A DNA stretch of 64,000 nt from assembly GCF_002338065.1 (NCBI RefSeq), contig NZ_DDHJ01000005.1:62001-126000 (forward strand), written 5' to 3'. The notes under the pieces were generated by a model. It did not search any database. It saw only the letters and a list, made by a program, of their open reading frames with translations, and was not told the DNA's origin. The DNA comes from Pseudomonas sp. UBA1879. GTDB lineage: Bacteria > Pseudomonadota > Gammaproteobacteria > Pseudomonadales > Pseudomonadaceae. Below are positions 15,816-25,259 of this stretch, piece by piece (positions within the stretch are counted from its first letter, which is position 1; each line of letters starts with the position of its first letter). A program made the position numbers and the translations under genes.

Positions 15816-15899
15816 GCAGTGCCGTTCGCGTCGAATGTTTCCCACAATGGCTCACAGTGGTTTCACTTGATCCATCCCGCCAACACTGAGGAGTCAGAC

Positions 15900-16658
15900 A
15901 TGCCAACTAAATTCACTGATCAAATTGCAGTCGTCACAGGCGCATCCACCGGCATCGGCTTTGCCATCGCACAGGGGCTGATCGAGCAAGGTGCGAAACG
16001 CGTTTACATCACCGGCCGTTCGGCAGGCACGCTGGAAGCTGCGGTGGCCAAACTGGGCGAGAAGGCAGTGGCGGTCATTTCCGACGTTTCTCGTCAGGCT
16101 GACCTTGATGAACTGAAGGCGGTGATCAAGGCGAACGGCGATCAGGTGGACGCGGTGTTTGCCAACGCGGGTATCTGCGAAAAAAACCCGGTAGGCGAGA
16201 CCAGCGAAGCGGCCTACTACACGATGTTCGACATCAACGTGAAGGGTGTCTTTTTCACCGTTCAGACGCTGCTGCCGTTGATGAAGGACGGCTCCGCGAT
16301 TGTATTGACCGCCTCGATCTGCTCGAGCAACGGGCTGGAAGGGTTGAGCCTGTACAACGCTTCCAAAGCCGCCGTGCGCTCTTTCGCCCGCACATGGGCC
16401 AACGAACTCAAAGGCCGCAAGATCCGCGCGAACGTGGTCAGCCCGGGCTTCACTCGCACGCCGATCCAGGATAACGGTCTGGGGATGAGCGAAAGCGAGA
16501 TCGCCGACCTGCGCAAATACGTTGAGCAGATCACACCGCTTGGTTACATGGCCGAACCGGAAGAAATCGCCTCGTCCGCACTGTTCCTGGCGTCCGACGA
16601 TGCGCGGTATGTCAACGGTGTCGAGTTGATGGTCGACGGCGGCCTGTCGCAAATCTGA
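15900..16658 (+). CDS. SDR-family oxidoreductase
   Basis: A 252-residue classical SDR: TGASTGIGFA loop near residue 15, ANAG, ITGRS after strand 2, Ser and YNASK catalytic residues, and a VDGGLSQI end typical of this group. GAGGAG six bases before ATG at 15900 decides the start, although the frame is open further upstream. It heads a pair with the SnoaL-like gene (58-base gap) and may be controlled through the two operators upstream. Substrate unknown. Confidence 0.9.
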   Translation: MPTKFTDQIAVVTGASTGIGFAIAQGLIEQGAKRVYITGRSAGTLEAAVAKLGEKAVAVISDVSRQADLDELKAVIKANGDQVDAVFANAGICEKNPVGETSEAAYYTMFDINVKGVFFTVQTLLPLMKDGSAIVLTASICSSNGLEGLSLYNASKAAVRSFARTWANELKGRKIRANVVSPGFTRTPIQDNGLGMSESEIADLRKYVEQITPLGYMAEPEEIASSALFLASDDARYVNGVELMVDGGLSQI

Positions 16659-16716
16659 AGATCCACCACGCCTCGAGCAGCCCTTGTTGAGGGTCTGCTT
16701 CCAACAGGACGACATC

Positions 16717-17211
16717 ATGAACATTGAACAACTGATAGCTCGGCTGGACGCCCTGGAAAGCCGCGCGGCGATCGACGCCCTGATTGCCTCTTACGCTCAC
16801 GCTTTCGATCGCATGGACCGGGTGCTGTTGCAACGCATTTGGCACGCCGATTCGACCCTCGATTTGCCCGGTTTCGGGAATGCCTCGAACCGCGATGAGA
16901 TCTTGCTGATGGCTGAAAACAGCTGGCGGCAGATGCCTCACATGCACCACTGGATGACCAACCCGTTGATCCAGATCGACGGCGACAGCGCCGCCGGTTC
17001 CGTGGCCGCAGACTGCGTGTTCTACGACATCGAGAAAGGCCCGGTGCAAGTCAGTGGTCTTTACCACGACACGTTTGAACGACGGTCAGGGCTGTGGGCC
17101 TTCACGTCGAGGCATTTCGAGCTCCACTACCTGACTCCCTTGAAAGATTGGGTGCCCATTGCGGGCAACGAGCGCTTCGGGCAGCCCGATCCTGCTTCCG
17201 AGCAAGGTTGA
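16717..17211 (+). CDS. SnoaL-like (NTF2-fold) protein
   Basis: This 164-residue protein has the cone-shaped NTF2/SnoaL pattern: N-terminal helices LIARLDALESRAAIDALIAS, then DRVLLQRIWHADSTLDLPGF, then HHWMTNPLIQIDGDSAAGSV and a final beta sheet with GLYHDTFERR. The family includes hydratases, isomerases and small-molecule binding proteins; which applies is not visible. No signal peptide. The start is ATG at 16717 after AGGA. It probably shares a transcript with the SDR upstream. Confidence 0.72.
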   Translation: MNIEQLIARLDALESRAAIDALIASYAHAFDRMDRVLLQRIWHADSTLDLPGFGNASNRDEILLMAENSWRQMPHMHHWMTNPLIQIDGDSAAGSVAADCVFYDIEKGPVQVSGLYHDTFERRSGLWAFTSRHFELHYLTPLKDWVPIAGNERFGQPDPASEQG

Positions 17212-17367
17212 TCGGCCGTTCTTGTATCGATGGCCCGCCCCCTGAGTCCTGTTGATGAAGGGGGAGGCTCCGAAATCGCTCCGCATGTACCGCGTAAGCA
17301 AGCGATGCAGTGGAATCGTTTGAACGCAAGAGGGGCGAGGGGTTAAGTCGTCGAGGTCGACTGGTCT

Positions 17368-18105
17368 TCAGTCTTGGCTAATCCATTTCTCAAAACCATC
17401 CAGCAGAATCGCTACACCCGTTTCATAGGTGGTGGGGCTGTTGAGTGATGCAAAGGGCGCTGCCAGGAACGTCGCACCGGGGTAGCTATCGTTTGCGAAT
17501 CGGGCGAGGTGTGCGCTGATGAAATCTCCATGAGTGGCGGGAGACTGCCGATTCTCTTTTTCGGCCGCCATGACGGTCACGAACAGCAGCAGCAAATGGT
17601 AAATCATCGCACCCATGGCGCCGTTGACACCCATGTTCATGAGAATACGGCCCATGTGGTCGAAGTACGCCAACCCGTAATCAGTCTCCCCGGGTTGGAC
17701 CCGCTGAAACAGTCGAAACTTGTTCTCCGTCAAAATGTACGTTGCCAGCCCCGGCCAGCGCTCCATTGTCTCGAGCGACGAGAGCGCGAACTGCTCCAGA
17801 TCATGCCGCCACTCGCCGGTGGGCGCGGGAAGACGATCGAAGCGTTCCTTGAAGGCCGCGTTGATCACGGTGCTGATCAGATCGTCGCGACTGCTCATAT
17901 GGTAGTGCACCATTCCAGCGGCCACCCCGAGTTCCTTACCAATCCGGACCATGCTCACTTCGCCCAAGGATTCGCTGCGCGCGATCCGGATGGCGCACTC
18001 GATCATTGCCCCTCGCGACACATCCGGACCGCTCTTGGGACGACGGCCGACCTTCTTCGCCGGCGTGGCCGTGGAGTGAGCTGCAGCTTTGGTCTTCTCT
18101 GACAT
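17368..18105 (-). CDS. TetR-family regulator of the aromatic-acid operon
   Basis: This 245-residue protein has a basic N-terminal tail (KKVGRRPKSGPDVS) followed by TetR helices (VSMVRIGKELGVAAGMVHYH, MSSRDDLIST) and a TetR_C-like ligand domain. It is divergent from the large catabolic operon, with 318 bases between, including a promoter overlapped by a palindrome (18318-18346). A repressor responding to the substrate or a CoA ester is the simplest model (inference). Confidence 0.88.
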   Translation of the reverse strand: MSEKTKAAAHSTATPAKKVGRRPKSGPDVSRGAMIECAIRIARSESLGEVSMVRIGKELGVAAGMVHYHMSSRDDLISTVINAAFKERFDRLPAPTGEWRHDLEQFALSSLETMERWPGLATYILTENKFRLFQRVQPGETDYGLAYFDHMGRILMNMGVNGAMGAMIYHLLLLFVTVMAAEKENRQSPATHGDFISAHLARFANDSYPGATFLAAPFASLNSPTTYETGVAILLDGFEKWISQD

Positions 18106-18423
18106 CCAGCATTCTTCCTAAGCAAAATTGATACGGCCTCAGATTATCACTTGCGTTCCGGTTTTCTAAAGCACAATCGCGCCCTGGCCGTCTGCATTAC
18201 CCGTCCGTCGCCTCCACCAGCTACGCGCCCGGACGCAGAGCCTTGGCGTCCGGGTTTCGATGGCCTGTCTGCCTTAGGGCGGTCGACGCTTCGCAGAATT
18301 ATTTTTCCTGTCGATAATTGACACCCTGTCAGATACCGTTCTATCTTCTGCTCAACGCTTAATTGAGCCTGTCTCAAAAAGGCGATTTCAACAACCTTTC
18401 GAGGTTTGGTAGGAGGGCCCACA
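18106..18423. other. Divergent promoter region of TetR gene and aromatic operon
   Basis: About 320 bases with no gene. It contains the promoter and palindrome described at 18318-18346. The DNA around 18290-18400 is richer in A and T than its surroundings, fitting a promoter. Nothing else is recognised. Confidence 0.5.
18318..18346 (+). promoter_or_regulatory. Sigma-70-like promoter with overlapping palindrome
   Basis: A perfect -35 TTGACA (18318-18323) is followed after 17 bases by CTATCT as a possible -10. The -35 is part of the perfect inverted repeat TGACA-CCC-TGTCA (18319-18331), so a bound dimer would block RNA polymerase. It is 78 bases before the first operon gene. Confidence 0.6.
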
Positions 18424-19674
18424 GTGGCTGATTCCAATAACAAGAAAGTGGCCGTGACGGCGGGTTTGCGTGGCGCGTCCTGGCAGCCGGAGCGCATGAC
18501 CGCACCGTTCAGTTCGACCCCCGTCCCCCTCACCACGCAAGATGGTCAAGGTGCACTGGGCGTGCTGTTCGCTCGAGGGGGAGAGCGCAACGTCCTGTTC
18601 ATCATGCACCCTCGTGAATTGGTGGTGACCCATTACCTGGTACCGGAGGCACTGGACGCGGGCTGGGCGTGCTGGGTGCAAGGCGCGCGCTCGATCGGCA
18701 ATGACCTGCGTCTGGAGCATGAATTCGCGCTGTATGACGTCGCTGCCGGCATGCGTTATCTGCGCGCAGCAGGTTTTCAAACCATCGTGCAACTCGGCAA
18801 TTCCGGCGGCGCTGGCCTGTTCGCTTACTACAACCAGCAGTCGCTACGGGCGGCGGAAAAACGCGTCGTCAAAACCCCGGCCGGTCGCCCGACGAAATTC
18901 GACACCGCCGACTTCCCGGTGGCCGATGGCATCGCGCTGGTGTCGCCGCATCCCGGCCAGGGCATCCTCCTGATGAACGCGCTGGATCCCTCCGTCACGG
19001 ATGAGCTCGATCCGTTTTCCACCGACCCGGCCCTGGACCCGTTCAGCGAAGCCAACGGTTTCCGTATGCCCCCTGATTCCGCCCGCTACAGTTCGGATTT
19101 CATTGAGCGTTACCGTGCCGCGCAACGCCAGCGTGTTGCCCGTATCGACGCCCATGCCCGTGATCTGGTGGAGCGTCGGCAAGCGGCACGTCTTCGCTTG
19201 AAAACCAGTGGCGCCAATGCCGACAGGGCAATGGCCGGGCACGGGGCGATTTTTCAGGTCTGGCGTACCGATGCTGACCTGCGCTGCTGGGACACTTCCC
19301 TCGATCCGTCCGACCGTTTCGTCGGTTCGTTGTGGGGCGCCGACCCCTTTGTGTCGAACCTGGGCAGCGTGGGCTTTGGCCGCACCGTCACCCCGGAATC
19401 GTGGCTGTCGACCTGGTCGGGACTGTCATCGAACGCATCCTTGAGCAACTGCGCAGATGCCATCGAGCAGCCCACGCTGCTGATCGAATACAGCGGCGAC
19501 AACGCCGTGTTTCCCCAGGACGTGGACGCCATTTTCGAGGCGATACCGGCTTCGCGCAAAGAACGACACCGCGTGCGCGGCAACCATCACGGCCAGGCAT
19601 TGGGGGCGGGTGAGACCTCCGGCCAGATCCTCGCTGGTCAGCATTTGAGACGTTGGCTTCAAGAAAACTTCTGA
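18424..19674 (+). CDS. Alpha/beta-hydrolase-like protein, first gene of aromatic operon
   Basis: This 416-residue protein has NVLFIMHPRE near residue 60, a nucleophile elbow QLGNSGGAGLFAY (Ser near residue 125), an acid strand PTLLIEYSGDN, and a late RGNHHGQA histidine. The lid between residues 160 and 290 is unusually long and charged. No signal peptide. The start is GTG at 18424 because AGGAGG lies seven bases upstream. It may hydrolyse an ester or a ring-cleavage product in the pathway. A specific substrate cannot be read from the sequence. Confidence 0.75.
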   Translation: MADSNNKKVAVTAGLRGASWQPERMTAPFSSTPVPLTTQDGQGALGVLFARGGERNVLFIMHPRELVVTHYLVPEALDAGWACWVQGARSIGNDLRLEHEFALYDVAAGMRYLRAAGFQTIVQLGNSGGAGLFAYYNQQSLRAAEKRVVKTPAGRPTKFDTADFPVADGIALVSPHPGQGILLMNALDPSVTDELDPFSTDPALDPFSEANGFRMPPDSARYSSDFIERYRAAQRQRVARIDAHARDLVERRQAARLRLKTSGANADRAMAGHGAIFQVWRTDADLRCWDTSLDPSDRFVGSLWGADPFVSNLGSVGFGRTVTPESWLSTWSGLSSNASLSNCADAIEQPTLLIEYSGDNAVFPQDVDAIFEAIPASRKERHRVRGNHHGQALGAGETSGQILAGQHLRRWLQENF

Positions 19675-19703
19675 TAAGACAAATAAGACAAAGGCGTTCG
19701 CTC

Positions 19704-21425
19704 ATGACTATTACAAAATATGAAACCGCTGCTGCAAACGCTCCACGCTTGAACCGGGTCGCCAACCCGATCGCCGGTGTCGTCTACCCGCGCCAGACCG
19801 ACCTTGACCGCTATGTTGCAGGTGGCGCACTGCGTCACGAAACCCTGGTCGACGGGCTCAAGGACGTGGTTCGACACCACCCGGATAACGTGGCCTTATT
19901 GGGTCCGAAGTTGCGCATCACCTACCGCGAGCTGGATGCCTTGTCCACCCGGCTGGCCGGTGCGTTCATTCAGCAGGGGCTCAAGCCGCTGGACCGCGTC
20001 ATCTATCAACTGCGCGACAGCGAGCAATTGGTCATTTCGTTCTTCGCCTGCCTCAAGGCCGGGCTTATCCCGATCTGCACCATGGCCGCCCACCGCGAGC
20101 GTGAAATCGGCTACTTGGCCAACCACGGCGAAGCGAAGCTGCACATCGTGCAGGGGGATGAGGTCGAGAAGTTCGACAGCGTGGCCTTCGCACGCAAAAT
20201 GCAGGAGGCGGCGCCCTCGCTGAAACTCATCATGCAAGTGCGTGGCGAGCCGCAGGAGGGGGTGCTGTTCCAGGATGCGCTGATCGCCGGCATTGACCTG
20301 GCTGAAGCTGAGGCGCTGGTCGCTCAAGTTCATCTGGACCCGTTCCAGGTAGCAGTCTTTCAACTGTCCGGTGGCACCACGGGCGTGCCGAAAATCATCC
20401 CTCGCTTCCACAACGAATACCTTTACAACATGCGCTCCGTGGCCAAGTGGCTGGGTTTCCGTCCGGACGACACGCTGTTCATGCCGCAACCGATGGTCCA
20501 CAACCTCAACATGGGGTGCTGCTTCGGGCCGTTCCTGATGACCGGCGGGACGGTGACGATCACTCCGGACCTGCAACCGGAAACACTGATTTCGCTGATC
20601 GCCACTACCCAGCCGACCTGGCTGATGCTGGGCGGGCCGATTATCGCGCGCCTGGAGTCGGCCATTCAGGAAGGCCGCGTGGACCTGTCCAACGCCCGTG
20701 GCGTGATCGTGGCCAACAGCGCCGCCAAGCTGCAGAAGTTGCTGGGCGTGCGCACCCACAACATCTTTGGCATCACCGAAGGCGTGATCGCGCTCACTCA
20801 CCGCGACGACCCGGTGGAAGCCCATGACACCACCAACGGCCGTCCCGTCTCCGAGTTCGACGAGATTCGCATCGTCGTGCCCGGCACCGAAGAGGATGTG
20901 CAACCCGGGGAAATCGGCGAACCGGTGTTCAAAGGCCCGTACACCATTCACGGCTACTACAACGCCGAAGAGCGTAACCGCGAAACGTTTACCCGCGACG
21001 GCTACTACCGCTCGGGCGACCTGATGTTCACCAAGCTCATCGACGGCAAGACCTACTACGTGTTCTGCGGTCGCCTGAAGGATCTGGTCAGCCGCGGCGG
21101 CGAAAAGATCAACTGCGAAGAAGTGGAAATGGCGGTGTCCGGGCACCCGGCTGTCGCAGCGGTGGCGGCGGTCGGTTATCCAGACCCAGTGTTCGACGAA
21201 CGTCTGTGCGTGACCCTGGTGCTGCGAGACGGCTTCGCCGCGCCAAGCGTGGCCGAATTGGGTGAGTTTCTGCAGGACTACGGCCTGGCCAAATTCAAAT
21301 GGCCGGAGCGCATCGAAGTGCTGGCCTCGTTTCCGCTGACCGCTTCCGGAAAACTCAGTAAAGAAGGCCTGCGCGACATCGTGAAAAACAACGTCGAACG
21401 CGAGCGTGCCCAGCTCGCCAGTTGA
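19704..21425 (+). CDS. AMP-dependent aryl acid ligase (salicylyl-/dihydroxybenzoyl-AMP ligase type)
   Basis: A 573-residue ANL-superfamily enzyme. The P-loop is QLSGGTTGVPK, the aryl-pocket region MVHNLNMGCCFGP, the A5 motif IFGITEG, the A7/A8 hinge YYRSGDLM and GRLKDLVSRGGEKINCEEVE, and the C-terminal catalytic Lys in LTASGKLSK. Overall it resembles DhbE-like and salicylate-activating ligases more than fatty-acyl ligases. It would activate an aromatic carboxylic acid with ATP, probably to the CoA thioester given the thioesterase and thiolase nearby. The start is ATG at 19704, 29 bases after the hydrolase gene. Confidence 0.87.
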   Translation: MTITKYETAAANAPRLNRVANPIAGVVYPRQTDLDRYVAGGALRHETLVDGLKDVVRHHPDNVALLGPKLRITYRELDALSTRLAGAFIQQGLKPLDRVIYQLRDSEQLVISFFACLKAGLIPICTMAAHREREIGYLANHGEAKLHIVQGDEVEKFDSVAFARKMQEAAPSLKLIMQVRGEPQEGVLFQDALIAGIDLAEAEALVAQVHLDPFQVAVFQLSGGTTGVPKIIPRFHNEYLYNMRSVAKWLGFRPDDTLFMPQPMVHNLNMGCCFGPFLMTGGTVTITPDLQPETLISLIATTQPTWLMLGGPIIARLESAIQEGRVDLSNARGVIVANSAAKLQKLLGVRTHNIFGITEGVIALTHRDDPVEAHDTTNGRPVSEFDEIRIVVPGTEEDVQPGEIGEPVFKGPYTIHGYYNAEERNRETFTRDGYYRSGDLMFTKLIDGKTYYVFCGRLKDLVSRGGEKINCEEVEMAVSGHPAVAAVAAVGYPDPVFDERLCVTLVLRDGFAAPSVAELGEFLQDYGLAKFKWPERIEVLASFPLTASGKLSKEGLRDIVKNNVERERAQLAS

Positions 21426-21518
21426 GTCTCGCCGTTCGAACTCAGCCGATCCAAAGGGGCTGCACGCCAGCCCCGTCGCAACAGGCGTCGCCTGACGCCG
21501 TTCACAGGAGTTGTTCCC

Positions 21519-22367
21519 ATGACTGTTAAACAGCCCGTTCTCAAAGGCGTTCATCACAGCGCCAGGCCCACCTGGAAGCTGCGGGAAACCGTGGAGTTTT
21601 ATCGGGACAAGCTCGGCCTGCCATTGGTGCATGCCATCTCGGCACGTGCCTGGGGGCCCTCCAACCACCCCGATTTCCTGCACTTCTTTTTCGACAGCGG
21701 CAACCACAGCACCATCGCGTTTTTCTATTACATCAACACCGAGCAGCCAGACTTCACCCTGCCGGTGGCCGACTACCGCTACGAGGCGACCCACACCGCG
21801 TGGCGCGTCGACAGCCGCGAAGAATTGCTGGAATGGCGCGACCGCCTGGAAGCGCAACAGATCCCGTTGATTTTCCAGATCCGTCACGAGTTGATCGAGT
21901 CGATCTACTTCAACGACCCGAACGGCTACTACATGGAGATCACCATTCAAGAGCGTCCGATGAACGCCCTCGACGGTGAAGATGCCACCCGCACGCTGGA
22001 AGCGGCGATGGCCCAGGAGGACGCCCATCTTGCCGGTACAGCGCCGTTCGTGGGCATCGATCAGGTGTGGCTGGACAAGGCCAGCGGTATCGCGCCGGAC
22101 AGCACCGATGAAGTCGTGCTGTTTGTCCTCGATGCGCCCGAATTTCAGCCGTTGGTGGACGCCGCCCAGCAGAACCCGGAATACGGCGTCGAGCACCTGA
22201 GCAACGGCTACTGGAAAATCACGGCGAAAGAGGCGCTGGTGTTCGAGCGTAAAAAGCTGGGCTTCGTTCCCGCCCTGTGGAACGCCGCGTTGACCGGTGG
22301 GTTCGTGGGCCAGGTCACTGAATTCGATCGCTATCGGCTGCAGATCAGCCGGGGAGCGCAGTCATGA
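21519..22367 (+). CDS. VOC-family (extradiol dioxygenase-like) protein
   Basis: A 282-residue vicinal-oxygen-chelate protein. Candidate metal ligands are His in GVHHSA near residue 12, His in EATHTAW near residue 89, and Glu in GYYMEIT near residue 140, the triad used by Fe(II) extradiol dioxygenases and relatives. Residues 160-282 form an extra C-terminal domain I do not recognise (EVVLFVLDAPEFQPLVDAA onwards). It could cleave the hydroxylated ring, although ring cleavage is inferred from context. The stop overlaps the next start (ATGA), showing tight coupling with the monooxygenase. Confidence 0.78.
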   Translation: MTVKQPVLKGVHHSARPTWKLRETVEFYRDKLGLPLVHAISARAWGPSNHPDFLHFFFDSGNHSTIAFFYYINTEQPDFTLPVADYRYEATHTAWRVDSREELLEWRDRLEAQQIPLIFQIRHELIESIYFNDPNGYYMEITIQERPMNALDGEDATRTLEAAMAQEDAHLAGTAPFVGIDQVWLDKASGIAPDSTDEVVLFVLDAPEFQPLVDAAQQNPEYGVEHLSNGYWKITAKEALVFERKKLGFVPALWNAALTGGFVGQVTEFDRYRLQISRGAQS

Positions 22368-23524
22368 AAGTGGCGATCGTCGGCGGCGGTCCGTCCGGTC
22401 TGTACCTGGCGCTGCTGCTCAAGCGTGGCGAGCCGGAATGGACCGTTGAAATCATCGAGCAGAATGCTGCTGACGCCACGTTCGGTTTTGGCGTCGTCAT
22501 GGCCGACACCGGTTTGCAACAGCTACGCGAAGCGGATGCCGGCTCGTACGAGGCACTGTCCAAAGCGACCTGTCAGCACCAGCGTCAGGTCATCGTTCAG
22601 GACGAAACCGCCATCGGTTTCCGCCTGCCGGTGAAAGGCGGGGCCATCCCCCGCTTGACGCTGCTGCAGATTCTGGAACGGCATGCGGAAGCCGCGGGTG
22701 TGGTGATCCATTACCGCGAGCGCATCGAAAGTAGCGCTGACCTGGCACGTTTCGGCTTGCAGGATGCGGACGTCGTGGTCGGCGCCGACGGCATCAATTC
22801 GGTCATCCGCCGCGAATTCGAGCAGGGGTTCGGCACCACCTCCAGCACTTTGGGCAATCACTTCGCCTGGTATGGCACGCCGAAAGTCTTCGAGGCCTCG
22901 GCGCTGGTGTTTCGCAAGTACCAGGGCGGGCATTTCGTTGCCCACTATTACGCCTACAGCGATGAGATGAGCACTTTTGTCGCCGAGTGCGATGACGCGA
23001 CCTGGCAACGCCTGAACCTCGGCGCCTTGTCCGAAGAGCAACGCCAGGCCTTGATGGAGCAGATCTTCGCGCCTGAACTTGAAGGCGCACCGCTGATCAG
23101 CGGCAACGCGCGGGTGGTCTGGCGTCAGTTCCCGGTGATCCGTAATGCCCGGTGGACGTCTGGTCGCCATGTGCTGGTGGGCGACGCCCTGGCCAGTGCG
23201 CACTTTTCCATCGGGTCGGGTACGCGCATCGCGATGAACGATGCCATCGCGCTGGCCAATGCCTTGCGCGCTCACAGGGACGATGCGTTGGCCGGTCTCA
23301 AGGCCTATGAAAACAGCCACCGACCGAGCAAGCAGAAACTGATCGGCGCCTCCGAGCGTTCTTATCTCTGGTACGAACGAATGGGCGAGTGGATGGACAC
23401 GTACACGCCCGAGGAATTCGTCTATCAGTTCATGACCCGTACCGGACGTGTCAACGATGAACGTCTGCGCGAGCAATACCCTGAGCTGATGGCCCGCCTC
23501 GGGCGCGCGGGAAGTGCGGCATGA
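22364..23524 (+). CDS. FAD-dependent aromatic monooxygenase (salicylyl-CoA 5-hydroxylase type)
   Basis: A 386-residue class-A flavoprotein hydroxylase: FAD motif VAIVGGGPSGLYLALLLKRG at the N-terminus, VVVGADGINS (DG motif), and VLVGDALASAHFSIGSGTR (GD motif). The GFGVVMADTGLQQL segment and the S-I-G-S-G-T-R signature are, from memory, those of salicylyl-CoA and 2-aminobenzoyl-CoA hydroxylases. It should hydroxylate an aromatic CoA thioester with NAD(P)H and O2. It overlaps the VOC gene upstream and the thioesterase gene downstream by four bases each. Confidence 0.86.
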   Translation: MKVAIVGGGPSGLYLALLLKRGEPEWTVEIIEQNAADATFGFGVVMADTGLQQLREADAGSYEALSKATCQHQRQVIVQDETAIGFRLPVKGGAIPRLTLLQILERHAEAAGVVIHYRERIESSADLARFGLQDADVVVGADGINSVIRREFEQGFGTTSSTLGNHFAWYGTPKVFEASALVFRKYQGGHFVAHYYAYSDEMSTFVAECDDATWQRLNLGALSEEQRQALMEQIFAPELEGAPLISGNARVVWRQFPVIRNARWTSGRHVLVGDALASAHFSIGSGTRIAMNDAIALANALRAHRDDALAGLKAYENSHRPSKQKLIGASERSYLWYERMGEWMDTYTPEEFVYQFMTRTGRVNDERLREQYPELMARLGRAGSAA

Positions 23525-23973
23525 GCGGCGGTATCGAATACGTCATCGCCGAGCGGCCCTTCACGGTCCGGCGCACCGTGCGCTGGGTCGACTGTGATCC
23601 GGCCGGTGTCGCGTTTACCGGTCACTTCACGGATTACCTGATCGGCGCGGTCATGCACTTCTATGGCCATATCGGTTGGGGGCCGGAAGCCATAACCGGC
23701 AACGGCGGGCTCGCCTGCAAACACATGGCGCTGACCTTCCACAAGGCGCTGCCGCCGGGGTCCGTTGTCGATATTCGCATCGAAGTGGGTGAGGTCCGCG
23801 AGCGCACGTTCGATCTGCACGCCACGGCGTTTTTGCCGGAAGGCACGATGGCGTTCGAGGGGGTGTTTTCACCGATTTGCGTCACGCCACAGATGACCAG
23901 TCTGCCGCTCCCTGACGCGCTGAAAGCGGTGCTCGCCGAACATCGACGCACGCCGGGAGAGGGCCATGCGTGA
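23521..23973 (+). CDS. Acyl-CoA thioesterase, hotdog fold (4-hydroxybenzoyl-CoA type)
   Basis: A 150-residue hotdog protein with the 4HBT active-site segment RWVDCDPAGVAFTGHFTDYL, in which the Asp of DPAG is the catalytic residue. It would release the hydroxylated aromatic acid, or a later intermediate, from CoA. ATGA overlap with the upstream hydroxylase and an 8-base overlap with the thiolase show that it is integral to the operon. Confidence 0.87.
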   Translation: MSGGIEYVIAERPFTVRRTVRWVDCDPAGVAFTGHFTDYLIGAVMHFYGHIGWGPEAITGNGGLACKHMALTFHKALPPGSVVDIRIEVGEVRERTFDLHATAFLPEGTMAFEGVFSPICVTPQMTSLPLPDALKAVLAEHRRTPGEGHA

Positions 23974-25150
23974 AGCCCTGATCGTTTCAACCGCGCGCTC
24001 GCCGATCGGCAAGGCCATGCGCGGCTCGCTCAATCACATCAAATCACCGACGCTGATGGCCCATGCGCTGCGGCATGCCGTGGAGCGTGCGGGTGTCGAT
24101 CCTGCGCTGCTCGATGACGTGATAATCGGTACGGTGCTGGCTGCGGGTACGGCCGGCTCGAACCTGGCGCGCAACGCGGTGTTCGCGGCGGGGCTGCCCG
24201 TGTCGGTGAGCGGGATGACCCTCGACCGTCAGTGCTCCTCCGGCCTGATGGCCATCGCCACGGCGGCCAAGCAGATCCTGCATGACGGCATGGACGTGGT
24301 GGCGGCAGGGGGCCAGGAGAACATCTCCGCCGTTCAGGACACCTATTTTCAGTGGGTCGCTCGTGAGGCGGACAGCAATGTGCAGCAGGCCGTCCCCCAT
24401 GCCTACATGCCGATGTTGCAGACCGCCGAAAACGTGGCCCGCAAATACGGGATTTCCCGTGAAGCGCAAGACGCGTTTGCTCTGAGTTCGCAGCAGCGGA
24501 CTGCTCGCGCGCAGGCAAACGGTCTGCTGTTGGACGAAATCGTGCCGATCACCGCCGAGCGCCGCATCGTCGACAAGCAATCCGGTGCGGTGCGTTACGA
24601 ATCGGTGCAGCTGGAACGCGATGAGGGCAACCGCGCCGACACCACGCTCGACAGCCTGGCCCGGCTCTCGCCCGTCATCGACGGCGGCAGTGTCACGGCC
24701 GGCAACGCCAGCCAACTGTCGGACGGTGCCAGCGCCTGCGTGCTGATGGACAGCCGACGCGCGACCCAAGAGGGTGCTACGCCGCTGGGCCTGTATCGCG
24801 GCATCGCCGTGGCCGGGCTGGCGCCGGAAGAAATGGGCATCGGGCCGATCTTCGCGATCCCCAGACTGCTCAAGCAGCACGGGTTGCGCGTCCAGGACAT
24901 CGATCTGTGGGAGCTCAACGAAGCGTTCGCCTGCCAGGCGCTGTATTGCCAACAGCAACTGGGCATCGACCCTGAACGCTGCAACGTCAACGGCGGCGCC
25001 ATTGCCATCGGGCACCCCTACGGCATGACTGGTGCGCGTCAGGTCGGGCACGTGTTGCTCGAAGGACGACGTCGCAAAGCGCGTTATGCCGTGGTGTCGA
25101 TGTGCGTGGGCGGCGGCATGGGGGCGGCGGGGCTGTTCGAGATTCTCTGA
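23966..25150 (+). CDS. Thiolase (acetyl-CoA acyltransferase)
   Basis: A 394-residue thiolase with a complete active site: nucleophile C90 in DRQCSSG, NEAF near residue 315, H350 in AIGHPYGMTG and C380 in SMCVGGGMGAAG. It would cleave a beta-ketoacyl-CoA to acetyl-CoA plus a shorter acyl-CoA in the lower pathway. Its presence suggests that a CoA-bound aliphatic chain is formed after ring opening or from a side chain. It starts inside the thioesterase 3' end. Confidence 0.92.
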   Translation: MREALIVSTARSPIGKAMRGSLNHIKSPTLMAHALRHAVERAGVDPALLDDVIIGTVLAAGTAGSNLARNAVFAAGLPVSVSGMTLDRQCSSGLMAIATAAKQILHDGMDVVAAGGQENISAVQDTYFQWVAREADSNVQQAVPHAYMPMLQTAENVARKYGISREAQDAFALSSQQRTARAQANGLLLDEIVPITAERRIVDKQSGAVRYESVQLERDEGNRADTTLDSLARLSPVIDGGSVTAGNASQLSDGASACVLMDSRRATQEGATPLGLYRGIAVAGLAPEEMGIGPIFAIPRLLKQHGLRVQDIDLWELNEAFACQALYCQQQLGIDPERCNVNGGAIAIGHPYGMTGARQVGHVLLEGRRRKARYAVVSMCVGGGMGAAGLFEIL

Positions 25151-25259
25151 CCTTCAAAGGGTCGCGGGCTTGAACATGGAATATTGCGTGCGTGAACCAC
25201 ACCGTGGACCTGCACGGTGAACCTGACAAAACTCTCTAACAACAAAGGTGGTAAGCAAC

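Noticed and set aside
17730..17750. AAAATGTACG match to the shared operator motif
   Set aside because: It is inside the TetR coding sequence (residues AYILTE) and lacks the second arm.
19896..22196. 766-codon antisense open frame across the ligase and VOC genes
   Set aside because: Opposes two genes with complete catalytic motifs and tight operon structure; a GC-bias artefact.
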